A stretch of 64,000 nt of DNA from UBA1479 sp038109305 (GTDB taxonomy: Bacteria; Pseudomonadota; Alphaproteobacteria; Rhodospirillales; Casp-alpha2): assembly GCA_038109305.1 (NCBI GenBank), contig JAYNIR010000001.1:124001-188000 (forward strand), in the 5' to 3' direction. The position numbers and the translations under genes are program-made. Under the pieces are notes generated by a model. The model saw nothing but the letters and a program-made list of their open reading frames with translations. It had not been told where the DNA came from and made no database searches. Positions 44,299-52,634 of this stretch are shown piece by piece. Numbering within the stretch: the first letter of the stretch is position 1; each line of letters begins with the position of its first letter.

Positions 44299-45222
44299 AT
44301 GCCCATCAAAATTCCGACCGATCTGCCGGCCCGTGAAGTCCTTGAAAGCGAGGGCGTGCCGGTCATCGACGCCGATCACGCGATCCGCCAGGACATCCGC
44401 CCGCTGAAGGTCGCGGTCTTGAACCTGATGCCGTTGAAGGAAAAGACCGAGACGCAAATCGCCCGCGTGCTGGGCGCGACGCCGTTGCAGATCGAAATGC
44501 ATCTTCTGGCGCTGGCTACCCACAAGCCGAAAAACGTCGACGAACGGCACATGATCGCTTTTTACCATCCGTGGACGCAGATCACGGATCAGAAGTTCGA
44601 CGGGCTGATCGTCACCGGCGCGCCGATCGAACAATTGCCGTTCGAAGACGTCGACTATTGGGATGAACTTTGCCAAATCCTCGACTGGTCGCGCACCAAT
44701 GTGCACGGGCTGTTCAACCTGTGCTGGGGCGCGCAGGCGGCGCTTAATCATTTCTACAAAATTCCAAAATACGATCTGCCGCAAAAAGCCTTCGGCGTGT
44801 TCGAACATAATGTCCTGAACACGGCGTCGGTTCTGTGCCGGGGGCTTAATGACACGCTGCGTATTCCGGTATCCCGCCACACGGAAAACCGCCGTGTTGA
44901 TTTTACCAAACACCCGAACCTGGAAATCCTGATGGAAGGTCCGGAAACGGGCATCGCCCTGGTGCATGACCATGCGCTGAACCATGTGCACATGTTCAAC
45001 CACCTGGAATACGATTCCGACACGCTGGCCGCTGAATACCAGCGCGACGTGGCGCGCGGCGACGCGATCCAGATGCCGGCGCATTATTATCCTGACGACG
45101 ACCCGGCGAAGACGCCGGTCAACCGCTGGCGCGCCTACGCGCACATCCTGTTCGGCAACTGGATCAACATGATCTACCAGTCAACTCCGTTTGACCTGCA
45201 CCAGATCGGGGAAAGCCACTAG
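44299..45222 (+). CDS. metA: homoserine O-succinyl/acetyltransferase MetA
   Basis: A 307-residue enzyme starting MPIKIPTDLPAREVLESEGV, with the nucleophile C142 in NLCWGAQAALNHFY and the histidine/glutamate pair in MFNHLEYD. It activates homoserine for methionine synthesis; whether it uses succinyl- or acetyl-CoA depends on a residue I cannot assign safely. Many alphaproteobacterial metA genes carry a SAM-II riboswitch; the 39-base upstream gap here is too short for one, so regulation must act elsewhere. Confidence 0.95.
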   Translation: MPIKIPTDLPAREVLESEGVPVIDADHAIRQDIRPLKVAVLNLMPLKEKTETQIARVLGATPLQIEMHLLALATHKPKNVDERHMIAFYHPWTQITDQKFDGLIVTGAPIEQLPFEDVDYWDELCQILDWSRTNVHGLFNLCWGAQAALNHFYKIPKYDLPQKAFGVFEHNVLNTASVLCRGLNDTLRIPVSRHTENRRVDFTKHPNLEILMEGPETGIALVHDHALNHVHMFNHLEYDSDTLAAEYQRDVARGDAIQMPAHYYPDDDPAKTPVNRWRAYAHILFGNWINMIYQSTPFDLHQIGESH

Positions 45223-45247
45223 CGGCCCTTGGGGGGAGGCATCCGCA

Positions 45248-45772
45248 ATGATCGCCATCCGTAACATCGAACGCAGCGAAGCCGCGAACCACGCCGACGA
45301 ACTGGCCGACATCTGGAAAAAGACGTTCCAGGACGCCTACGGCGACGTTTTTACGCCGGAAGCGATCAAGGCCTACGGCGACGAGCACCACACGCTCGAA
45401 GAAGCCGAGCGCTGGCTCACCATGCCGGGCACCCGCGCCGCAATGGCAGAACGGGACGGCGAGGTCGTCGGGTTTTACATCGTCCGCTACGTCGAATGTC
45501 CGGTGTTCCTTCCCGCCGCGTCGGCGGAACTGAAACAGATTTACGTCCGCGCATCGGAATTCGGCCAAGGCACCGCGCATGAACTGTTCGAACACGCCCG
45601 CGCCCGCATCAAAGGCACCGGGCGCGGCTGGATGTGGCTGTTCGTCGCCGATTTCAACAACCGGGCCAAGCGGTTTTATGAAAAGCTGGATTTCGCCCGC
45701 ATCGGCCCCGGCCCGGCGCATACGGTCGGCGCGGAAAAGCTGCCGTGTTCCCTGCTGGCGAGATGTCTGTAA
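45248..45772 (+). CDS. GNAT family N-acetyltransferase
   Basis: A 174-residue GNAT protein: the acetyl-CoA segment is LKQIYVRASEFGQGTAHELFEHA (read as LKQIYVRASEFG plus QGTAHELFEHA) and the conserved tail FVADFNNRAKRFYEKLDF. It acetylates an amine on a small molecule or protein; the substrate is unknown. GGGAGG lies nine bases before the chosen ATG at 45248. It is 25 bases from metA and 49 bases before the MmgE/PrpD gene. Confidence 0.9.
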   Translation: MIAIRNIERSEAANHADELADIWKKTFQDAYGDVFTPEAIKAYGDEHHTLEEAERWLTMPGTRAAMAERDGEVVGFYIVRYVECPVFLPAASAELKQIYVRASEFGQGTAHELFEHARARIKGTGRGWMWLFVADFNNRAKRFYEKLDFARIGPGPAHTVGAEKLPCSLLARCL

Positions 45773-45821
45773 CCCAGGCCCGCCTAGCGCTATAGTGTCG
45801 CCCGCAGGAGGAACCCCACCC

Positions 45822-47225
45822 ATGAACAAGATGACCGCCAACGACGCCAAAGCGCTGCTGGACCGCGTAGCCGAACGGATCGCCGCGTTCGACCCTGGCG
45901 CGATTTCTGACCGTGGCCGGCGTACGGCGCTGTGGGGCATTATTGACACCATCGCTGTGACGCTCGCGGGCTATCCCGAGGACTGCACCCGCATCGCGCT
46001 TGAAACGCCCGGCGTCGCCGACGCCGCCGGGCCGTGCCTGATTTTCGGATCAAGCAAACGGACCAGCGCGCTCGACGCGACCTTCATCAACGGCATCGCC
46101 TCCCACGCGCTTGATTACGACGATTTTTCGGCTGTCTTCGGCGGGCACCAGTCCGTGCCGCTGGTGACGCCACTGTTTGCACTGGCCGAGGAACGCGGGC
46201 TTTCGGGTAAGGCGGTGTTCGATGCTTACTTGCTCGGGATCGAGGCGGAAATGCGCTTCGCCCGCTGCGTCCACCCGCATCACTACGATAAAGGCTGGCA
46301 CCCGACGGCGACGCTCGGCATTTTCGGCACCGCCGCCGCCTGCGCGCGGCTGATCGGGCTCGATCGGGAAAAGACCGCCTATGCGCTCGCGATCTCGGCG
46401 TCGCTGGCAAGCGGGCTCAAGGCCAATTTCGGCACCATGACCAAACCGTTGCACGTGGGGCAGTCGGCGCGCAACGGCTTGTTGGCCGTGCTGCTGGCCG
46501 AACGCGGGTTCGACGCCAACCCGGCGGCCATGGAGCATCACCAGGGATTCCTTACCGTGTTCAACGGCGAAGGCACGTTCTGCGCGGACCAGCTGACCGC
46601 CGATTGGGACGGCGGCCCGTGGGAGAACGAGTCCGCGACCTTGGCGATCAAGCAGTTCCCTTGTTGCGGCTCGACCCATCAATGCATCACCGCAACCCAG
46701 CGCCTGATGGCGCGGGAGACCATTCCGCCGGAAACGATTGCCGGCATCGAAATCCTACCGCACATGCGCCGCCTTCGGCACACCAACACCCCCCGCCCGA
46801 CGACGGAACTGGAAGCCAAGTTCTCGGTCCAATACACGGTCGCTCGCACGCTGTTGGACGGTACGGTGAAATTGAAGGATTTCGAAAATGCGGCGTGGGA
46901 AGAAGATGCGGTGCAGAACCTTCTGTCGGTGACCGACGCCCGCCCGCACCCGGAATTGGACGGCGATCAGGCCGACCAATGGGCGGCGGAAATCATCGTC
47001 AAAACAAAGGACGGTCGGACCGTTTCCGAAAAAGTCCAGGCGCTGGTCGGCCGGTCGGGCGACAATGCCATGACGGAAGGTGAACTTTGGGAAAAGCTCG
47101 AGGACTGCGCCGGGCGCATCATGCCGTCTGCTCAGGCCCGCCGGGCGTTCGACGGGCTGTTGACCCTCGCCGCCGCCTCGGACCTTTCGGGCGTTCTCCC
47201 GGCGCTAGAAGTCGGGCGTGGGTAA
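45822..47225 (+). CDS. MmgE/PrpD family protein
   Basis: A 467-residue member of the 2-methylcitrate dehydratase-like superfamily: FINGIASHALDYDDFSAVFGGH, GIEAEMRFARCVHPHHYDKGWHPTATLG and KANFGTMTKPLHVGQSARNG (each a recognisable family block, quoted in part). Members include 2-methylcitrate dehydratase, cis-aconitate decarboxylase and isomerases. No prpB/prpC neighbours are present, so propionate metabolism is not supported. AGGAGG lies ten bases before the ATG. Confidence 0.88.
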   Translation: MNKMTANDAKALLDRVAERIAAFDPGAISDRGRRTALWGIIDTIAVTLAGYPEDCTRIALETPGVADAAGPCLIFGSSKRTSALDATFINGIASHALDYDDFSAVFGGHQSVPLVTPLFALAEERGLSGKAVFDAYLLGIEAEMRFARCVHPHHYDKGWHPTATLGIFGTAAACARLIGLDREKTAYALAISASLASGLKANFGTMTKPLHVGQSARNGLLAVLLAERGFDANPAAMEHHQGFLTVFNGEGTFCADQLTADWDGGPWENESATLAIKQFPCCGSTHQCITATQRLMARETIPPETIAGIEILPHMRRLRHTNTPRPTTELEAKFSVQYTVARTLLDGTVKLKDFENAAWEEDAVQNLLSVTDARPHPELDGDQADQWAAEIIVKTKDGRTVSEKVQALVGRSGDNAMTEGELWEKLEDCAGRIMPSAQARRAFDGLLTLAAASDLSGVLPALEVGRG

Positions 47226-47230
47226 GCCGG

Positions 47231-47543
47231 CTACTCCGCGCCGACCATGATCTTGAAATCATCCATGGAGCCGGTCCAGAACCAGGCCATGCGCTCGTCC
47301 GCCGCGCGGATGCCGACGGTCCGGTAATTCAGCGCCACGCGGAAGGAAAAGATCGGCTGGTCCGGATGTATCTGCCGAAACCGCAGACTGGGGTGCTTCG
47401 GCTGTTCGCGCCATAGCCGATAGTTCTTTTCCGCAAGCTTGCGGATGTCTTCGGACAGTTCGTCGAAACTTTTCCAATACTCGGGCCCGAGCAGACGGGT
47501 CCTGCAGTTTTTAAAAAGCCAGTTTCACAAGATCGTCGGCCAT
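47231..47543 (-). pseudogene. RelE/ParE-like toxin gene with a one-base frameshift
   Basis: A strong GGAGGAGG site precedes the ATG at 47543, but the frame stops after ten codons (MADDLVKLAF, then TAA). Removing one base at the T5A5 run (47508-47517 on +) joins it to a frame reading RLLGPEYWKSFDELSEDIRKLA ... HPSLRFRQIHPDQPIFSFRVALNYRTVGI ... MAWFWTGS, a pattern typical of RelE/ParE-superfamily toxins (blocks quoted in part). It follows serA by 23 bases with no antitoxin gene adjacent. An indel error in the sequence is the alternative. Confidence 0.6.
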
Positions 47544-47566
47544 GAAAAACCTCCTCCCCGGATCAA

Positions 47567-49141
47567 TCAGAACCGCATGACCTGGGCGATCACCACGTGC
47601 TCAAGCCCCCGGATTTTCGCCAGGATTTCCGGCGGTGGCGCGCTGTCGACCTCGATCAGCGCAATGGCGTCGCCGCCCGGCGCGGCCCGGCCCAGATTGA
47701 AGGTCGCGATGTTGATGCCCGCATCCCCCATCAGCGTGCCGAGCGCGCCGATCAACCCCGGTTTGTCGTGGTTGGTAATATACAGCATGTTCGGGCCGAG
47801 CGTCGCGTCGATGGGAATGCCCTTGATTTCGACCAGCCGCGGCCGGTCGTGGAACAGCGTGCCGGCGACCGATCTTGTCTGCCGTTCGGTCGTGACCGTA
47901 ACCTCGATCCGCGACTGAAACGCGCCGGCGTTGTCGGAGCGGACTTCGCGGACGATGATGTCCCGATCCTTGGCAATGGCGGGCGCGTTGACCATGTTGA
48001 CACCGACCATGGACGGCGACAGCAAGCCCTGCAGGACGATGGCGGTCAGCGGCTTGCAATTTAGTTCGCCACAGACGCCTTCGTAGGAAATCGTCACCTC
48101 GCGCACCGCCGACTGGGTCGCCTGGCCGGCAAAACTGCCGAGTTGCTGCGCCAAGGCCATGTAGGGGCGAAGGCGCGGGGCTTCCTCCGCCGAAACGGAG
48201 GGCATGTTCAGCGCGTTGGCCACCGCCCCGTCCAACAAGTAATCCGCCATCTGTTCGGCGATCTGAACGGCGACTTTTTCCTGCGCTTCCGTGGTCGCGG
48301 CACCCAGGTGCGGGGTGACGATGACGTTCGGCATATTGAAGAGCGCATTGTCGGTCGCCGGTTCTTCCGCGAACACGTCGATGGCGGCACCCGCCACATG
48401 GCGACTTTCGAGCGCCGCCTTCAACGCCGCTTCGTCGATCAGCCCGCCGCGCGCACAATTGATAATGCGCACGCCCTTGCGGGTCTTTGCAATCGCCGCC
48501 GCGTCGATGATGTTTTTCGTCGCGTCGGTCAACGGTGTGTGCAAGCTGATAAAGTCGGCGCGGTTCAACAGGCCGTCCAGGTCGACCTTTTCGACGCCGA
48601 TTTCCGTAGCGCGCTCCTCCGACAGGTACGGATCGAAGCCGATCACCCGCATCTTCAGACCCTGCGCCCGGTCGGCGACGACCGACCCGATGTTGCCGCA
48701 GCCGATGATGCCGAGCGTCTTGCCGGTAATCTCGACCCCCATGAAGCGGGATTTTTCCCACTTGCCAGCGTGGGTCGAAGCATTGGCTTCCGGGATGTCC
48801 CGGGCCAGCGCCATCAACATGGCGATGGCGTGTTCCGCCGTGGTGATGGAATTGCCGAAGGGCGTATTCATCACCACGATGCCGCGGGCCGTCGCCGCGT
48901 TCACGTCGACGTTATCGACGCCGATTCCGGCGCGGCCGATAACTCTCAGATTTTCCGCCGCGTCGATGATAGGGCGGCGCACCTTGGTCGCCGAGCGCAT
49001 GGCCAAGCCGTCGTACCCGCCGATGCGGGCGGCCAGGTCTTTCGGGGTCATGCCCGGCTTCACGTCGACCTCGATCCCCCGGCGCTGAAACACTTCGGCG
49101 GCCAAGGGCGACATCTTGTCTGAAATAAGGACTTTCACCAT
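47567..49141 (-). CDS. serA: D-3-phosphoglycerate dehydrogenase
   Basis: A 524-residue long-form PGDH: substrate-binding domain, NAD motif TLGIIGCGNIGSVVADRA, catalytic region with PNVIVTPHLGAATTEAQEK (His-Glu relay), an intervening domain and a C-terminal ACT domain (MLYITNHDKPGLIGALGT). It commits 3-phosphoglycerate to serine. The ACT domain usually mediates serine inhibition. serC lies 15 bases upstream on the same strand, forming a serC-serA operon. Confidence 0.96.
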   Translation of the reverse strand: MVKVLISDKMSPLAAEVFQRRGIEVDVKPGMTPKDLAARIGGYDGLAMRSATKVRRPIIDAAENLRVIGRAGIGVDNVDVNAATARGIVVMNTPFGNSITTAEHAIAMLMALARDIPEANASTHAGKWEKSRFMGVEITGKTLGIIGCGNIGSVVADRAQGLKMRVIGFDPYLSEERATEIGVEKVDLDGLLNRADFISLHTPLTDATKNIIDAAAIAKTRKGVRIINCARGGLIDEAALKAALESRHVAGAAIDVFAEEPATDNALFNMPNVIVTPHLGAATTEAQEKVAVQIAEQMADYLLDGAVANALNMPSVSAEEAPRLRPYMALAQQLGSFAGQATQSAVREVTISYEGVCGELNCKPLTAIVLQGLLSPSMVGVNMVNAPAIAKDRDIIVREVRSDNAGAFQSRIEVTVTTERQTRSVAGTLFHDRPRLVEIKGIPIDATLGPNMLYITNHDKPGLIGALGTLMGDAGINIATFNLGRAAPGGDAIALIEVDSAPPPEILAKIRGLEHVVIAQVMRF

Positions 49142-49156
49142 GGGTCGGTCCGGCCG

Positions 49157-50335
49157 TCAGGCCGCCTCCCCGGCCAGTTCGTCGCGAACCTGATGAAACG
49201 CCCATTCGATCCACGGGAAAAGGGCCTCGAGGTCCGACGTTTCAACCGTCGACCCGCACCAGATGCGGAACCCCGGAGGCGCCGCCTTGTGTTCGGAAAA
49301 ATCGTATCCGGCGCCTTCGGCCTCGACCATTTTCGGGATGCGGCGAAGCTGTTTGCGCAATTCCTCCGTCTCCATTCCGTCGAAAGCCGGATCAACGACC
49401 TTCAGGCACACGGACGTTTTCGAACGGTACGTCGGATCCTGGGCCACGAAATCGATCCACGGCGTGCGGTCGACCCAGCGTTCGACCGCCTTGAAATTCG
49501 ACTGCACCCGGCCCTGCAGGGCGGCGACGCCGCCGATGTCCTCGGCCCACTTGAGGCCGTCGAGCGCGTCTTCGACACACAGCAGCGACGGCGTGTTGAC
49601 GGTGGCGCCCTCGAACGGTTCCGGGTTCAGCTTGCCGCCCTTCTTGATGCGGAAGACCTTGGGGATGGCGCGGTCGGGGGTATAGGATTCCAGCCGCTCG
49701 ACGGCGCGGGGGCTCATCACCATCATGCCGTGGGCGGCCTCGCCCCCCATCACTTTCTGCCAGGACCAGGTGACGACGTCGAGCTTGTCCCACGCAAGAT
49801 CGAGCCCGAACACCGCCGACGTCGCGTCGCAGAGCGTCAACCCCTCGCGGTCGGCCGGGATCCAATCGCCGTTCGGCACCATGACGCCGGATGTCGTGCC
49901 ATTCCAGGTAAATACAACGTCGCGGGCGAAATCGATCTGCGACAAATCCGGCAGTTCGCCGAAGGGTGCGGTGATGGTCCGATGATCGGTGAGTTTTAGT
50001 TCGCTGACCCCGTCCTTCAGCCATTCGTTGCCGAAGTTTTCCCAGGCGACCAGGTCGACGCCGCGGGCACCCAGCAGGTTCCACATGGCGCATTCAAATG
50101 CGCCCGTGTCGGAACCGGGCAGGATGCCGAGGATATGATCATCCGGCAGGCCCAACAGCCGTTTGGACCGGACGATCACGTCGTTCAGCTTGCCTTTGCC
50201 GATGGCATGGCGGTGCGAACGGCCGAGGAAGGCATCTTTCAGATTTTCAAGGGACCATCCGGGGCGCTTGGCGCACGGGCCGGATGAGAAGCACGGATTG
50301 ACCGGGCGCACGCCCGGCTTTTGCGGAACAGTCAT
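49157..50335 (-). CDS. serC: phosphoserine aminotransferase
   Basis: A 392-residue PLP enzyme of the alphaproteobacterial SerC group: PCFSSGPCAKRPGWSLE near the start, GSDTGAFECAMWNLLG, and the PLP lysine probably in TWSWQKVMGGEAAHG. It converts 3-phosphohydroxypyruvate made by SerA into phosphoserine. The start MTVPQKPGVRPVNP is typical. It is the first gene of the serC-serA pair; a serine phosphatase is not seen in the window. Confidence 0.95.
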   Translation of the reverse strand: MTVPQKPGVRPVNPCFSSGPCAKRPGWSLENLKDAFLGRSHRHAIGKGKLNDVIVRSKRLLGLPDDHILGILPGSDTGAFECAMWNLLGARGVDLVAWENFGNEWLKDGVSELKLTDHRTITAPFGELPDLSQIDFARDVVFTWNGTTSGVMVPNGDWIPADREGLTLCDATSAVFGLDLAWDKLDVVTWSWQKVMGGEAAHGMMVMSPRAVERLESYTPDRAIPKVFRIKKGGKLNPEPFEGATVNTPSLLCVEDALDGLKWAEDIGGVAALQGRVQSNFKAVERWVDRTPWIDFVAQDPTYRSKTSVCLKVVDPAFDGMETEELRKQLRRIPKMVEAEGAGYDFSEHKAAPPGFRIWCGSTVETSDLEALFPWIEWAFHQVRDELAGEAA

Positions 50336-50494
50336 CGTTTTTTACTCCCATCGTTCCAGATGGGTCCGGCGCCGTTGGGGGCGCCTGGCCCACGGGGGAT
50401 ATACGCCTTGGCGCGGGCCCGGTCAACATTGTGCGGGGCACACCCGGGCGATAAGGTAGCCGCCGGTTGACGAAAGCGGGCGCAGATCGGCGGC

Positions 50495-51583
50495 ATGGCG
50501 GAGGAAAAGGCGGAGCAAATCAAGGTGATGGTCGTCGGCGCCTCCGTCGTGGTTGCGGAACCGGTGACGGCCGTCCTTGCCCGGACGCCCGGGATCGCGC
50601 CGGCGACCCAGGCGGCGGACGGCGTCGACGCCGTGTCGCGGCTGCGCCAGACGCCGTTCGACGTGATCTTCGTCGACATCGGCGACCCCAAGGTCAAACT
50701 GGCGACCGACCTGTCGCGGATTTTAAGGGTCGACCCGGACGCGCAGATCGTTCTGGTGGCGACGCTAACCTTCGCCAATGTCAAAAACGCAATGGCCGCC
50801 AAGGTCAAGGGGGCGACGGAATTCATTCAGGCACCGGCGCGCCACACCCACCACATCAGTCCCGAGTACTTCAGCCGCCGGATCGCCGACCTGGCCGGGA
50901 GCCTGGGGCGCGCCCGCAAACAGAGAGGTACCCGCCCCGCCGCCTTACCGAAACCGAGCCACGATTATGCCGTCCCCAAATCCCTTCGGCCCCTCCCTCG
51001 CCGCCGGCCCAAGGCAATCGCCGTCGCCAGTTCGACCGTCGGTCCGCAGGCCCTGTTCGCGTTGTTTAGCAACCTGCCCCAACCGGTGGACCAGCCGATT
51101 TTTGTGACCCAGCACATGCCTCCCGGATTCACCCGGACACTCGCCGATCATCTTCAGCAATGGACGGAATGGCCGTGCAAAGAGGCGGAAGACGGCGACC
51201 TGGTGCAGCCGGGGCGGATCAGCCTGGCGCCCGGGGATTTCTATATGACCGTCGAACGGGGTGGTCGCGGGCCAACCGTCCGCATCAATCAAGGACCGCA
51301 GAAAAACTATTGTCGCCCGTCGGCGGAACCGATGCTGCGCTCGATCATCGATGTGTACAGCGCGTAAAACGTGTTGCTGGTCGTGTTGACCGGCATGGGT
51401 GCCGACGGCAAGGCCGGCTCGGTCACCATCGCCGACGGCGACGGAACGGTCGTGGTGCAGGACAAGGAAACCAGCGTCGTCTGGAAAATGCCCGGCGCCG
51501 TCGCAACCGCCGGCGCCTGCCATACGATCCTGCCGATCGGCGACATCGGCCCGTGTGTCGCCAAGATCGCCCGAGGCGGGTAA
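50495..51583 (+). pseudogene. cheB: CheB-type chemoreceptor methylesterase interrupted by an in-frame TAA
   Basis: One frame runs from 50495 to 51583 apart from a TAA at 51365-51367; CAA or AAA to TAA would explain it. The N-terminal receiver domain is degenerate (DVIFVDIGDPKV). The methylesterase domain keeps a serine region (VASSTVGPQ, diverged from GASTGGP) and His in VTQHMPPGFT, while the catalytic Asp (LTGMGADGK) and the ETSVVWKMPGAVA block lie after the stop. The truncated 290-residue product cannot be an active esterase. No other che genes are nearby. Confidence 0.75.
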
Positions 51584-51632
51584 GGTTTGCAGGTAAGGTC
51601 AGCGGGGAAGGTTTGCCGGCAAGGCCAGCGAA
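51582..51632. repeat. 26-base tandem duplication
   Basis: Two diverged copies of AAGGTTTGC(A/C)GG(T/C)AAGG(T/C)CAGCG lie head to tail at 51582-51606 and 51608-51632, between the broken cheB and the kinase gene. The first copy overlaps the cheB stop region. It may be a simple duplication; each copy includes AAGG-type sequence that could mimic a ribosome-binding site. Confidence 0.55.
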
Positions 51633-51647
51633 TAAGATCGGGGCACA

Positions 51648-52634
51648 ATGACAAAATACGATCCTGAAATTCTTGCGTTCCTCCGCCGGGGCGGATTGGC
51701 CGGCACGGATGAAACGCCGCCGATGACGCCGCTTGCCGGCGGTGTGTCGTCGGACATCTGGCGGGTCGATCTTGCGGGCGGGCCCGTCTGCGTCAAACGC
51801 GCGTTTGCAAAACTGAAAGTCGAACAGGACTGGTTCGCGCCGGTCGAACGCAACGCCTTCGAAGTGGCGTGGATGGAAACCGCAAGCGGCATCTTGCCCG
51901 GCATCGCCCCCGGCATCTTGGCCCACGATCCGGGCCCGGGGTTGTTCGCCATGGCGTTCCTCGACCCCGGCGATCATCCGGTGTGGAAAGCGGAGCTTCG
52001 CGCCGGGCGCGCCGACCCAATGTTTGCCGAAAAGCTCGGCCGGGGGCTCGCGCAAATCCACGGCGCAACGCGGGACGACCCCGACATCGCCCGGCGCTTC
52101 AAAACCGATGAAACGTTCCGGTCGATCCGGTTGGAGCCCTATCTGATCGCGACGGGACGGCGGCATCCGGATCTGGCGGCAATGCTGCAAGGATTAGCGG
52201 AAACGACCGCTGAAAACCGGCATTGTCTGGTGCACGGCGACGTCAGCCCGAAAAACATTCTTTGCGGCCCCGACGGGCCCGTCATCATCGATGCGGAGTG
52301 CGCGTGGTACGGTGACCCGGCCTTCGATCTGGCCTTCTGCCTGAACCACCTGTTGCTGAAATGCCTGTGGACGCCCACGGCCGCCCCCCGCTTTATCGAC
52401 TGTTGCGACGCCATGGTTTCCGGTTACGGACCCGTCGCCGAGGTGGAAAGACGCACGGCGGCGCTGCTGCCGGCCTTGATGCTGGCGCGGGTCGACGGTA
52501 AATCACCGGTCGAATATCTGACGGAAGAAAGCGATCGGGACCGGGTGCGCCGCGCCGCCGTGCCACTGATCAAAAACTCCCCCGCCGCGCTCGGCAATGT
52601 CCGAGACGCCTGGAAAAAGGAAATCGGCGTGTGA
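51648..52634 (+). CDS. APH-family small-molecule kinase (phosphotransferase)
   Basis: A 328-residue kinase of the aminoglycoside phosphotransferase/choline kinase fold: nucleotide-loop GGVSSDIWRVDL, Lys in VCVKRAFAKLK, catalytic loop VHGDVSPKNILC (HGDxxxxN) and metal-binding IIDAECAWYGDPAFDLA. The family phosphorylates hydroxyls of small metabolites. Its stop overlaps the start of the enolase paralog (GTGA), so a shared pathway is likely, with the kinase product possibly feeding the second enzyme. It need not be a resistance gene. Confidence 0.85.
   Translation: MTKYDPEILAFLRRGGLAGTDETPPMTPLAGGVSSDIWRVDLAGGPVCVKRAFAKLKVEQDWFAPVERNAFEVAWMETASGILPGIAPGILAHDPGPGLFAMAFLDPGDHPVWKAELRAGRADPMFAEKLGRGLAQIHGATRDDPDIARRFKTDETFRSIRLEPYLIATGRRHPDLAAMLQGLAETTAENRHCLVHGDVSPKNILCGPDGPVIIDAECAWYGDPAFDLAFCLNHLLLKCLWTPTAAPRFIDCCDAMVSGYGPVAEVERRTAALLPALMLARVDGKSPVEYLTEESDRDRVRRAAVPLIKNSPAALGNVRDAWKKEIGV

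Noticed and set aside
47544..47566. An antitoxin gene paired with the toxin remnant
   Set aside because: serA ends 23 bases upstream and the downstream gene is convergent, leaving no room for one.
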